Positions 37,001 through 44,246 of a stretch of DNA of 64,000 nt are shown here, one piece after another (position 1 is the first letter of the stretch; every line of letters begins with the position of its first letter). The notes under the pieces were generated by a model. The model was not told where the DNA came from and did not search any database. It saw only the letters and a program-made list of their open reading frames with translations. A program made the position numbers and the translations under genes. Source of the stretch: Dysgonomonas sp. HGC4 (GTDB lineage: Bacteria > Bacteroidota > Bacteroidia > Bacteroidales > Dysgonomonadaceae); the NCBI RefSeq assembly GCF_001261715.1, contig NZ_CVRU01000163.1, positions 64,924-128,923 of the forward strand. Reading direction: 5' to 3'.

Positions 37001-38278
37001 AAGCAAATCATAATAGGGAACATCAAATACTCCATCATTACCATTCAAATAAGAAGGAACGAAGAATATTTTCACCTTATCATTTTTCGTATTATAAAGC
37101 TCATTCTGTCTTACAGCATTCAATACCGGATCGTAATTCTCATCATTTAAATCATGGGTCAAATAAGGATTTGCAAGAGGAGATATTGCCTCCTTGCTCT
37201 GTAGATTATGTAAAAGAGCTTTAGATGGTCCATGATGTCCTGCGGGTACTAATATAAAACCTACAATCTCTCTATTTAGAGCATCACTCTTATTCAGTTT
37301 ACCCAAAGCTTCGATAAATACATCTATCCCTTTGTTTTTGTATTCGTATCGTCCACTGATACCAATTAATAAAGCATTACTGTCAATTGGTTCTGCTAAA
37401 ATTGCCTCAGCAGCAGTTATTAACCTTTTACGTCCATCTTTTTGCTTTTGAGCAAATTCAGCCTCATTGGTTATAAAATCCTGAAATCCATTAGGTGTCA
37501 CTATGTCAACCGATCGACCTAAAAATTGCTCACATTCTTTAGCTGTAATATCACTTACCGTTGTAAAAACGTCAGCTTGTTGTGCTGCAATTTTCTCAAG
37601 AGACTGCTTAGCTGTTACATTAAAGTTATGAGCGATATTATCCGGATTATAAGTTTTCAAGCTATCGTAAAGAGGTAAATTATTACCAGCAATACATCTA
37701 CCCAGTGCTGTTGCGTGAGTGGTAAACGCACATCCAATCTGAGGAACTGCCGATTTCAGATATAATAGACCTGTACCAGTCATCCACTCATGGAATTGAG
37801 CAATAATCTTATCACTTGGCGAGCAATGGTATTTTACATAACTCTCGATAACTTTACCTGCTGCATAACCAAACAATGCAGGTTCGATATAATCCCATTG
37901 TCCTGAAAGAGAATCTAGTTTGTATTTCTCCCACATGAATGATAGAATATCATCTTTCTGAGAAAAAAATGGAGTGAAATCTACCAATATTGCAATAGGT
38001 CTTTCTGCTATATTCCAGCGACCTACACGAATGCGTAATCCATCATTAGCAGCTCTGGCTCTCCACGATTTTAACAACAGAGAATCTTCTATAAACTCTG
38101 GATTTGTCTCATTTTCCTTTACTACATCCGGACCAATCAAAATGTGAGGTTTTCTTAAAACCTTTTCCAAAGTAGGAACCTTAGTCGCAATAACGGTATG
38201 TATACCTCCAACTTTGTTACATACTTCCCAGCTTACTTCAAATAAATAATCCGGCGTTAGTAATTTTTCGTTTTGCAT
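34031..38278 (-). CDS. Glycogen synthase (GT3)-alpha-glucan phosphorylase (GT35) fusion
   Basis: One 1415-residue open frame holds two opposing enzymes. Residues about 1-550 are a GT3 glycogen synthase of eukaryotic type: LFEVSWEVCNKVGGIHTV (12-29), FHEWMTGTGLLY, FTTHATALGRC and the catalytic region FPSYYEPWGYTPLES. Residues about 560-1415 are a GT35 phosphorylase of the short bacterial/archaeal kind: a DUF3417-like start (NNLWWSWNQDAKDLFES), YFCMEYGLHTSLKIYSGGLG, and the cofactor lysine K1170 in ASGTSGEKAVMNG. The synthase half extends glucan from nucleotide sugar; the other half releases glucose-1-phosphate. No internal stop or frameshift is seen. It is flanked by GH57 and glgB. Confidence 0.9.
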   Translation of the reverse strand: MQNEKLLTPDYLFEVSWEVCNKVGGIHTVIATKVPTLEKVLRKPHILIGPDVVKENETNPEFIEDSLLLKSWRARAANDGLRIRVGRWNIAERPIAILVDFTPFFSQKDDILSFMWEKYKLDSLSGQWDYIEPALFGYAAGKVIESYVKYHCSPSDKIIAQFHEWMTGTGLLYLKSAVPQIGCAFTTHATALGRCIAGNNLPLYDSLKTYNPDNIAHNFNVTAKQSLEKIAAQQADVFTTVSDITAKECEQFLGRSVDIVTPNGFQDFITNEAEFAQKQKDGRKRLITAAEAILAEPIDSNALLIGISGRYEYKNKGIDVFIEALGKLNKSDALNREIVGFILVPAGHHGPSKALLHNLQSKEAISPLANPYLTHDLNDENYDPVLNAVRQNELYNTKNDKVKIFFVPSYLNGNDGVFDVPYYDLLAGLDLSLFPSYYEPWGYTPLESVAFKVPTITTTLAGFGLWVKTHSEGERPGIAVINRTDTNDAEVIDRIEAHIIRHAKNSEAEYQAAKQNALEISKIALWDNLITYYMQAYSTALDKVATRYTESDFIIEEPQNNYIPQMSQHTTPNWFNVIVHRNVPEKLHALEELANNLWWSWNQDAKDLFESLDPVAWKKVYYNPIVLLDNISLQRYQELENDDEFVAKLAAVYNHFQTYMNNKSDLSEASVAYFCMEYGLHTSLKIYSGGLGILAGDYLKEASDKGVRMTGIGLLYRYGYFTQRLSTSGEQENIYEAQLFDKIPVSAVRDEDGNWVTVKIALPGRDLHARVWKVNVGRVELFLMDTDIEDNLPEDRSVTHHLYGGDWENRLKQELLLGVGGIRVLQKIGRHFDVYHCNEGHAAFTGLERIHQLMVNRKLSFEEAREAIRSSSLFTTHTPVPAGHDAFDEGLLRKYISHYPDRFQITWEQVMALGRVHADNSYEKFSMSNLAVHLSQEVNGVSWLHGKVSQEMFKDMFPGYLAQESYISYVTNGVHYPTWAAPEWKTLHERVFGADFATHHYDKSCFSNIQDVEDKEIWDIRRKLRGAMIEHIKERITSNNELLYYTPREIVEIVERLDPNKLTFGFARRFATYKRAQLLFKNIDTLNEIVNHPTRPVQFIFAGKAHPADKAGQDLIKKIVEVSKYPQFLGKILFIENYDMELASKLVQGVDIWLNTPTRPMEASGTSGEKAVMNGVMHFSVLDGWWVEGYQKDAGWALPLEQVYENNDYQNELDAEIIYNTIENEIAPLYYQHNSEGIPSEWVQHVKNSIDKVASNFTMNRQLTDYEDRFYNKLSKRAHEIRENDYAMAKDIVTWKHKMSREWDGVEIISTKMPSVYKEPIVLGQEYEMEIRLTCGSLSAEDIGVELVITNDPTSKGEEFLIKHAFTCVSQDSSVATYRLKHTSEQAGTFNMGLRIFAKNDLLAHQQDSGLVKWM

Positions 38279-38311
38279 AAAATTATTATTAATATACTAA
38301 TCTATATTCAA

Positions 38312-39658
38312 TTAATTTGACTCTAAAAGAGATTTTCCAGCTTTTTGACCTAGTAATTCAACTATTTTTTTTATTTGTAATGATGAATATTCAGTTTCAT
38401 GAGGTATAACAAATTTAGAAATTTCATTTGCATAATGGCTATCTTTCATTAACAAATCGACCTTTTCTGCTACTGCTTCATTAACCCGAGATATTAAATC
38501 ACTTAAAACATTCATATAATTAATATATGCATCGTAAGGGCTTGAGTATACACTCTTAAATCTGCGAGAAGCAGCATCCGACATCCATTTGGTACACATA
38601 TAATAATAATGGTCACTATCTTGTAAACGTTCCCAATCTTGTGTTAATGAGGCATCATCTACAAAACGAACTTTCTCGCCCAAATCGCAGAGGGATGTAA
38701 AAGCATCATTTTGTAAATCGTTACCAAGCCATATACTTAAATCCCGCTCTTCTTCCGACCACGAAATGGGATAAGGTACATGCACTGGTCCTACGGGTTT
38801 ATGTTTCTTAATAACTTCCGAAGGTGTAAGGAATTCAAATTTATCATGACTAAATACCTCTTTGGGTAAGTAGCGCATGAATTCAAATATTCCTGTAGCG
38901 CGCGAGTGACGATTTCCGAATGTAATATAATCCATGAAAAGATTTATAACCTCTTCATTTTCATTAACAACATCCAGCCAATTTACAAACTTCTCGCTTG
39001 TTACAGGCCATTCGCTCCAACTTCTATCCGAAAAACGATAAGCAATATCATCACTCAAATGGAAATTACGGAGTAATACATTTAAATCGGGATTGTTGAC
39101 ATTACTATACACATAATTAGGACTCTTCCACCCTAGCACATGTTTAGCTCCTTCCGTAACAATGGCTTTAAAGCCTAGATTAGCAACTCTTTCTCCAATT
39201 TGGTCAGAGTACATAAGTCCTGTGAGACGAGCAGTAACAGGCTCTTGATTAAAATATTTCTTAATCGTTGCAGCTTGTTTCTTCAACTGACGCTCCAATT
39301 CCTTTTCATCTTTCAAAAAAGCCAGAGAGTGTGCATAAGTTTCACATATAAATTCAACAGAACCTGTTGCAGCCAATTCTTTAAAACTATCTAACACCTG
39401 AGGTGCGTATTGTTCTAATTGTTCTATAGTTTCGCCCGTAATAGAGAACGCTACTTTAAATTTGCTACCATGTTCTTTAATGATATCTAACAGCACTTTA
39501 TTCATTGGAAGATAACACTGTTCTACTATTTTATTCAAATAGTTTCGGATATTGAATTCATCGTAATACTGATGAGAATTTCCTATATCAAAAAAGCGAT
39601 ATCTTCTTAATTGAAAGGGTAAGTGTATTTGAAAATAAAAGCATAAAGTTTTTTTCAT
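38312..39658 (-). CDS. GH57 alpha-amylase/glucanotransferase-type protein
   Basis: This 448-residue cytoplasmic protein begins with LCFYFQIHLPFQLRRYRFFD, the GH57 opening with its conserved histidine. Further family motifs are FSITGETIEQL, ETYAHSLAFL, the probable nucleophile glutamate in IVTEGAKHVLGW, and the acid residue in FMDYITFGNRHS. No signal peptide is present. The order debranching enzyme, GT4, GH57 is a typical Bacteroidales glycogen arrangement, so it probably hydrolyses or transfers alpha-1,4-glucan chains inside the cell. Whether it is a true amylase or a 4-alpha-glucanotransferase is not decided by the sequence. Confidence 0.87.
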   Translation of the reverse strand: MKKTLCFYFQIHLPFQLRRYRFFDIGNSHQYYDEFNIRNYLNKIVEQCYLPMNKVLLDIIKEHGSKFKVAFSITGETIEQLEQYAPQVLDSFKELAATGSVEFICETYAHSLAFLKDEKELERQLKKQAATIKKYFNQEPVTARLTGLMYSDQIGERVANLGFKAIVTEGAKHVLGWKSPNYVYSNVNNPDLNVLLRNFHLSDDIAYRFSDRSWSEWPVTSEKFVNWLDVVNENEEVINLFMDYITFGNRHSRATGIFEFMRYLPKEVFSHDKFEFLTPSEVIKKHKPVGPVHVPYPISWSEEERDLSIWLGNDLQNDAFTSLCDLGEKVRFVDDASLTQDWERLQDSDHYYYMCTKWMSDAASRRFKSVYSSPYDAYINYMNVLSDLISRVNEAVAEKVDLLMKDSHYANEISKFVIPHETEYSSLQIKKIVELLGQKAGKSLLESN

Positions 39659-39759
39659 GACTAATTATGTATGTCTGTTATATTTTGCGTTTTTTAAATC
39701 GTTGTATTCATCTAAGCATATAGTGTTCAATTCTATATGAATACAAATCCTAAACTATA

Positions 39760-41055
39760 TTATCCTAAATTAGAGTCTGCTAACATCTTTTCGTACACTT
39801 CTTTTACTCTTATCGCACTATCATCCCAATTCAAAGAATTAACTTCTTCGGTGCCTCTTACCTTGAGTGTATCTGTTAAAGTTGGATATGCCAAAAGACC
39901 ATACATGGCATCTGCTAAAGCATCTATATCCCAAAAATTAACTTTCATCGCATGTTCTAATACTTCCGCCACTCCAGATTGATTTGATATAATGACTGGA
40001 ACTCCTGTGCGCATAGCTTCCAATGGAGATATACCAAAGGGTTCGGATACTGATGGCATCACATATACATCGCTTTGAGCATACATTTGATTTACATCAT
40101 CACCTGTAAGAAAACCTGTAAATGAAAATTTAGACCCTATACGCAATTTAGCTACACGTTGTACCATTTTGTTCATCATATCGCCACTACCAGCCATTAC
40201 AAAACGAACATTCGGATAACGTTTTAACACCTTACTTGCAGCCTCTATAAAATATTCAGGTCCTTTCTGGTAAGTAATACGTCCCAAGAAAGTTATTACC
40301 TTCTCTTTAACAGCCTTCTTTACCTCAATCTCCTTACGTCCCGAAAAATCCACAGCATTATGTACCGCAAATACGCGAGATTTATCTATTCCGTATCGGT
40401 TTATCACAATATTGCGAGTAAGATTACTTACGGCTACTACGGCGTCAGCCTGCTCCATCCCTAGACGCTCCAGATCATAAACCACTCGGTTTACATTCTC
40501 ACCACTTCGGTCAAACTCAGTAGCATGCACATGCACTACCAAAGGTTTTCCTGATATTTTTTTCGCAACTATACCTGCTAGATAAGTAAGCCAATCATGA
40601 GCATGAATTACATCAAAATCATTTTCTCTGGCTATTTTAGAAGCAACGTAAGCATAGTTTCTTACTTCTTCCATCAAATTAGTACCATACTTTCCCGAAA
40701 ATGGAAATTTACCTCCTAAGTGAGTAAAAGATCGTTGACCTCCTCCATTTTCAGTTTCGGTTACATATTGTTCGTATTCTTCCAAACCTAAATACGGGAT
40801 AAGACCTGAGCTGACAGGTAGAAAACTTACATTCTGCCAAAAATCATCTACATAAGATGTCGTTGTTGGCATCTCAACATCACTAGCATTGATTATTTTT
40901 CCAATACTAGAATCTTCATCACCTACAGCCTTAGGCATAACAAATAAGACCTCGACACCTTGTTGTGCCAAACCTTTTGTCAATCCATAACAGGCAGTTC
41001 CTAGCCCTCCCGATATATGAGGAGGAAACTCCCAACCAAACATTAATACTTTCAT
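39760..41055 (-). CDS. GT4-family glycosyltransferase of the glycogen cluster
   Basis: This 431-residue cytoplasmic GT-B enzyme has the N-terminal glycine loop FPPHISGGLGTACYGLTKGL, the acceptor-domain HDWLTY motif, and the C-terminal donor-binding region FLGRITYQKGPEYFIEA and MPSVSEPFGISPLEAMRTGVPVI with the EX7E glutamates. Its start resembles glycogen synthases, but the spacing is that of GT4 enzymes. It lies 29 bp downstream of the debranching enzyme and about 100 bp before GH57. A second glucan synthase, or an enzyme making a maltosyl primer, are both reasonable; I cannot choose between them. Confidence 0.85.
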   Translation of the reverse strand: MKVLMFGWEFPPHISGGLGTACYGLTKGLAQQGVEVLFVMPKAVGDEDSSIGKIINASDVEMPTTTSYVDDFWQNVSFLPVSSGLIPYLGLEEYEQYVTETENGGGQRSFTHLGGKFPFSGKYGTNLMEEVRNYAYVASKIARENDFDVIHAHDWLTYLAGIVAKKISGKPLVVHVHATEFDRSGENVNRVVYDLERLGMEQADAVVAVSNLTRNIVINRYGIDKSRVFAVHNAVDFSGRKEIEVKKAVKEKVITFLGRITYQKGPEYFIEAASKVLKRYPNVRFVMAGSGDMMNKMVQRVAKLRIGSKFSFTGFLTGDDVNQMYAQSDVYVMPSVSEPFGISPLEAMRTGVPVIISNQSGVAEVLEHAMKVNFWDIDALADAMYGLLAYPTLTDTLKVRGTEEVNSLNWDDSAIRVKEVYEKMLADSNLG

Positions 41056-41084
41056 ATTATATCATAGCATTTAGGTTGTTCATA

Positions 41085-43046
41085 TTATTTTTTGTCTTGT
41101 TTTTTGTGTTGTTCTATCATTTGCATAATACGAAGCACCTCGCTTACACTCCAAGCTTGCGAAATACTTCCTCCGGCATGGTGAGGCGGATTACCGTCGT
41201 AAACTTCGGCTATACTACAAATTCCATAATCGGTCATATCTTCTTCAAAATGCTCCACAATCCATTTGGCATCACCATAAAAGGCATCACCATAAAGTTT
41301 GAAGTTAGCTTCTATATAATGGCTTAATTGCCATACCCATACTGTACCTTGATGATAAGCCAAATCTCGCGTTCTTTGATCGCCACTGTATATTCCTTTA
41401 TAATCGGGATGTCCGGGTGATAATGTTCTCAAGCCTTTAAGGGTTAATAACTCTCTCTTGATCACATTCAACACATGACTTTTAATCTCGTCATTAATAG
41501 GGCTATATGGTAATGATGTTGCTATAACCTGATTGGAACGAATATCCAGATTCTGACCATTCTCATCTACATAATCAGCCAAATATCCTAAATCTTCATT
41601 CCAGAATGTTGAAACATAGCTCTCTTGTATACGATTAGCCAGATCTTTCCAATCTTTGGCAAACTCTTTATCTCCGTTCGCCTCAGCCAATTCTATTGTA
41701 AATTGAATGGCGTTGTACCACAAAGCATTTATTTCAACCGCATAGCCTCTACGAGGCGTAACAGGCCCCTCTGCAACTACCGCATCCATCCATGTTAGAG
41801 CTTTACCTTCTTGTCCAGCCCAGATAAGTCCGTTTTCATGCATAAGGATATGCTCATTTACTCCTGATCTGAAAGCAGACAATACCGATTTCATTTTCTC
41901 ACCATATGATTTCCAGATAGCCTTTTTATCATTTATTGCCTCTGCATATTTCTGAATAGCCCAGAAATACCACATAGGAGCATCTACCGAGTTGTAAGCT
42001 GCATGATCACTCTTTCCGATATTAGGGAAAAGCCCGTTGTTCACTTCTCCTGACATTGTATCTAGCACACCTTTGCAACTCTCTAAGTCGTAATTAGCAG
42101 CTAAAGTAAGTCCAGGTAAAGCTATAAATGTATCACGCCCCCAACGTCCAAACCAAGGGTAACCGGCTATAACCTCCATATCGTTACCTTGCTGAACTAT
42201 AAATTGAGTCGCTGAATTTTTCAAACAATTGAGGAAACTATCTTTTGGCTGACGCGATGCAACTCCTTTATCGAAAGCATCTGCTAACGTCTTCACTTTT
42301 TCTTCTTTTAATGAAGCTGAAAAAACAATACTTTCTCCTTTCTTTATTGGCATTTCGAGGTATCCGGGAGTAAATAAATCCTCCTGAAATTCATAACCTC
42401 TTTCTTTCTCTTCCGAATATTCGATATTATAGTACCAATCGGGATTTTCTACAAATTCATTCTTTTTACTCAACTGCATGTTAAGAATTGGAAATCCATC
42501 GTATAATCTCGAAGCGATACCATTTTCGATACGATCTGTATCTGTATTAACAAATAAGTTTGCTTTACTTAGTTTATGTCTGTTTCTGAAGGCTAGAAAA
42601 GGTCTTAAACGTAATTTTGTGTCAGAGTGAGCTTCTAATAGAGTGTATTTTATAAGTATACGATCTGCATTGTGTTCCATCAGGAATTCTTTCTTGAGGA
42701 CTACACCTCCTACACGATACACCAGAGTTGGTGTCGGCTCAAACTCAAAGTCAATAATATATTTGTGCCCACGAGGATTATATATACCTCCCGGATACTG
42801 ATGTATCCCCAAATTGAATGACTTATCGTGCTGTATCACTGTTTCATCCAAAGAGGACAGCAATACATAACTTTCGCCATTGAATTTCTCAATGGGACAA
42901 ACTAATAGACCGTGGTATTTACGAGTATTACAACCTACGATAGTTGTACTCATATAAGCACCTGCTCTGTTAGTACTCAAAATCTCTCGATGCAATGAAT
43001 ATTGTAGATTAACTAATTCATCTTTATTAAAATTAAGATAGCTCAT
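41085..43046 (-). CDS. Glycogen debranching enzyme (amylo-alpha-1,6-glucosidase, GH133-like)
   Basis: This 653-residue cytoplasmic protein (from ATG 43046, MSYLNFNKDEL) has the bacterial debranching N-terminal domain (LSTNRAGAYMSTTIVGCNTRKYHGLLV) and a C-terminal (alpha/alpha)6 barrel with AGYPWFGRWGRDTFIALPGLTL, WMDAVVAEGPVTPRRGYAVEINALW and HQGTVWVWQLSHYIEA. It removes alpha-1,6-linked branches from glycogen. The frame could be extended 17 residues upstream with hydrophobic, untypical sequence, so the internal ATG is preferred. It is the first gene of the minus-strand glycogen cluster, with 213 bp of upstream spacer in which I see no clear promoter box. Confidence 0.9.
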   Translation of the reverse strand: MSYLNFNKDELVNLQYSLHREILSTNRAGAYMSTTIVGCNTRKYHGLLVCPIEKFNGESYVLLSSLDETVIQHDKSFNLGIHQYPGGIYNPRGHKYIIDFEFEPTPTLVYRVGGVVLKKEFLMEHNADRILIKYTLLEAHSDTKLRLRPFLAFRNRHKLSKANLFVNTDTDRIENGIASRLYDGFPILNMQLSKKNEFVENPDWYYNIEYSEEKERGYEFQEDLFTPGYLEMPIKKGESIVFSASLKEEKVKTLADAFDKGVASRQPKDSFLNCLKNSATQFIVQQGNDMEVIAGYPWFGRWGRDTFIALPGLTLAANYDLESCKGVLDTMSGEVNNGLFPNIGKSDHAAYNSVDAPMWYFWAIQKYAEAINDKKAIWKSYGEKMKSVLSAFRSGVNEHILMHENGLIWAGQEGKALTWMDAVVAEGPVTPRRGYAVEINALWYNAIQFTIELAEANGDKEFAKDWKDLANRIQESYVSTFWNEDLGYLADYVDENGQNLDIRSNQVIATSLPYSPINDEIKSHVLNVIKRELLTLKGLRTLSPGHPDYKGIYSGDQRTRDLAYHQGTVWVWQLSHYIEANFKLYGDAFYGDAKWIVEHFEEDMTDYGICSIAEVYDGNPPHHAGGSISQAWSVSEVLRIMQMIEQHKKQDKK

Positions 43047-43259
43047 AGTATATAATAGTGTTTTGTTTAGTAATGCGAAATGACAAAAAGTAAACACATC
43101 CTAAATTTAAGAATTTTCTTAATTAAAATCTTAAAATCTAGAATGTTTTATAACATTTTATCGAAATGTACATAACCTATATCAAGACCAAAAAAAATCA
43201 GCCTCAAACAATCTTGAGCAAATTGATTACTCTAGTTAATTACAACACTTCAAATATCA

Positions 43260-44027
43260 TTATTGTTTTTGCAAACCTCGTCTGAATTCAGTACAAATTA
43301 TAGCAGTTGCAATTGCTACATTTAAAGACTCGGATGTTTCTCTGTCTTGGGGATAATTGGGGATGAAAAGTTTGTTTGTAATAAGTGTTTCTATTTCTGT
43401 GCTGATACCATTGCCCTCATTTCCCATGACAATAATACCCGTTTGTGTTAATTCTTGTTCGTACATATTATTACCATCCAAAAAAGTGCCGTAAAGAGGG
43501 ATTCCTTCCGTATTTTTCAAATATGCATATAAATCTACATAATGGACTTTAACTCTCGCTAAAGCTCCCATAGTAGCTTGTACAACCTTAGGATTATAAA
43601 TATCAACAGTATCAGTAGAGCATATTATATTTTCAATGCCATACCAATCGGCCAATCTTATTATCGTACCAAAATTTCCGGGATCTTGAATACAATCTAA
43701 AGCTAAACTTAACTGTTCTTTCAAATGTTCTTTATCAAGAGCATAATGTGGCTGATAAAATACAGCTAAAGTTTGTTGTGGATTTTTTAAAAAGCTGGCT
43801 TTTGATAGTTCAGGTTTGGATACCTCTATAATTTCGTCTATATTGGCTTGTTGAATAAAATTTGATTGAATAAAATCGGGAGTCGCAATTAGTAATTGAC
43901 ATTTCATCACGTTTAATAATTCAGCTACCATTTTATCCCCTTCCACAACAAAAGTTCCATGCTCTTCGCGAGACTTTTTATCTTTCAGGGATTGTATATA
44001 TTTTATTTTATTCTTACTTAAATTCAT
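43260..44027 (-). CDS. TrmH/SpoU-family RNA 2'-O-methyltransferase
   Basis: This 255-residue cytoplasmic SPOUT methyltransferase has an N-terminal substrate-binding part (LKDKKSREEHGTFVVEGDKMV) and the knotted catalytic domain: LDCIQDPGNFGTIIRLADWYGI (motif 1), VMGNEGNGIS (motif 2) and IPNYPQDRETSESLNVAIATAI (motif 3). Such proteins methylate ribose in tRNA or rRNA with S-adenosylmethionine. The exact site is not predictable. It is divergent from tamL, a neighbourhood I recall from other Bacteroidales. Confidence 0.92.
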   Translation of the reverse strand: MNLSKNKIKYIQSLKDKKSREEHGTFVVEGDKMVAELLNVMKCQLLIATPDFIQSNFIQQANIDEIIEVSKPELSKASFLKNPQQTLAVFYQPHYALDKEHLKEQLSLALDCIQDPGNFGTIIRLADWYGIENIICSTDTVDIYNPKVVQATMGALARVKVHYVDLYAYLKNTEGIPLYGTFLDGNNMYEQELTQTGIIVMGNEGNGISTEIETLITNKLFIPNYPQDRETSESLNVAIATAIICTEFRRGLQKQ

Positions 44028-44135
44028 TCAACTATGATAACCAACATTATTTAATAATTCTTTGTTAGGCAAATCTACAAAAAAGATACAATTATATCCT
44101 AAATTTGTCGTTTTTTAAACAATCAATAGTCTCTT

Positions 44136-44150
44136 AAGGTCACAAACCTT
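44136..44150 (+). repeat. Palindrome family copy D, joined to a CTTTGGC element
   Basis: AAGGTCACAAACCTT has 5-bp arms and lies just upstream of the CTTTGGC element at 44156-44200. The spot is the divergent spacer between the RNA methyltransferase and tamL genes. Confidence 0.5.
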
Positions 44151-44155
44151 ATTCT

Positions 44156-44200
44156 TACTTTGGCAAGTAAATAACTAGAGGCAGTTATAATTATAAAATG
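44156..44200 (+). repeat. Dispersed CTTTGGC element, copy 2
   Basis: TACTTTGGCAAGTAAATAAC and its continuation through GGCAGTTATAATTATAAAA align over about 43 bp with 59319-59360, and less well with 17564-17606. The element is AT-rich and does not encode an obvious peptide. Confidence 0.6.
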
Positions 44201-44246
44201 TAGCAATATTATTTATTGTTATAATGTTACCTATACATACAGATAA

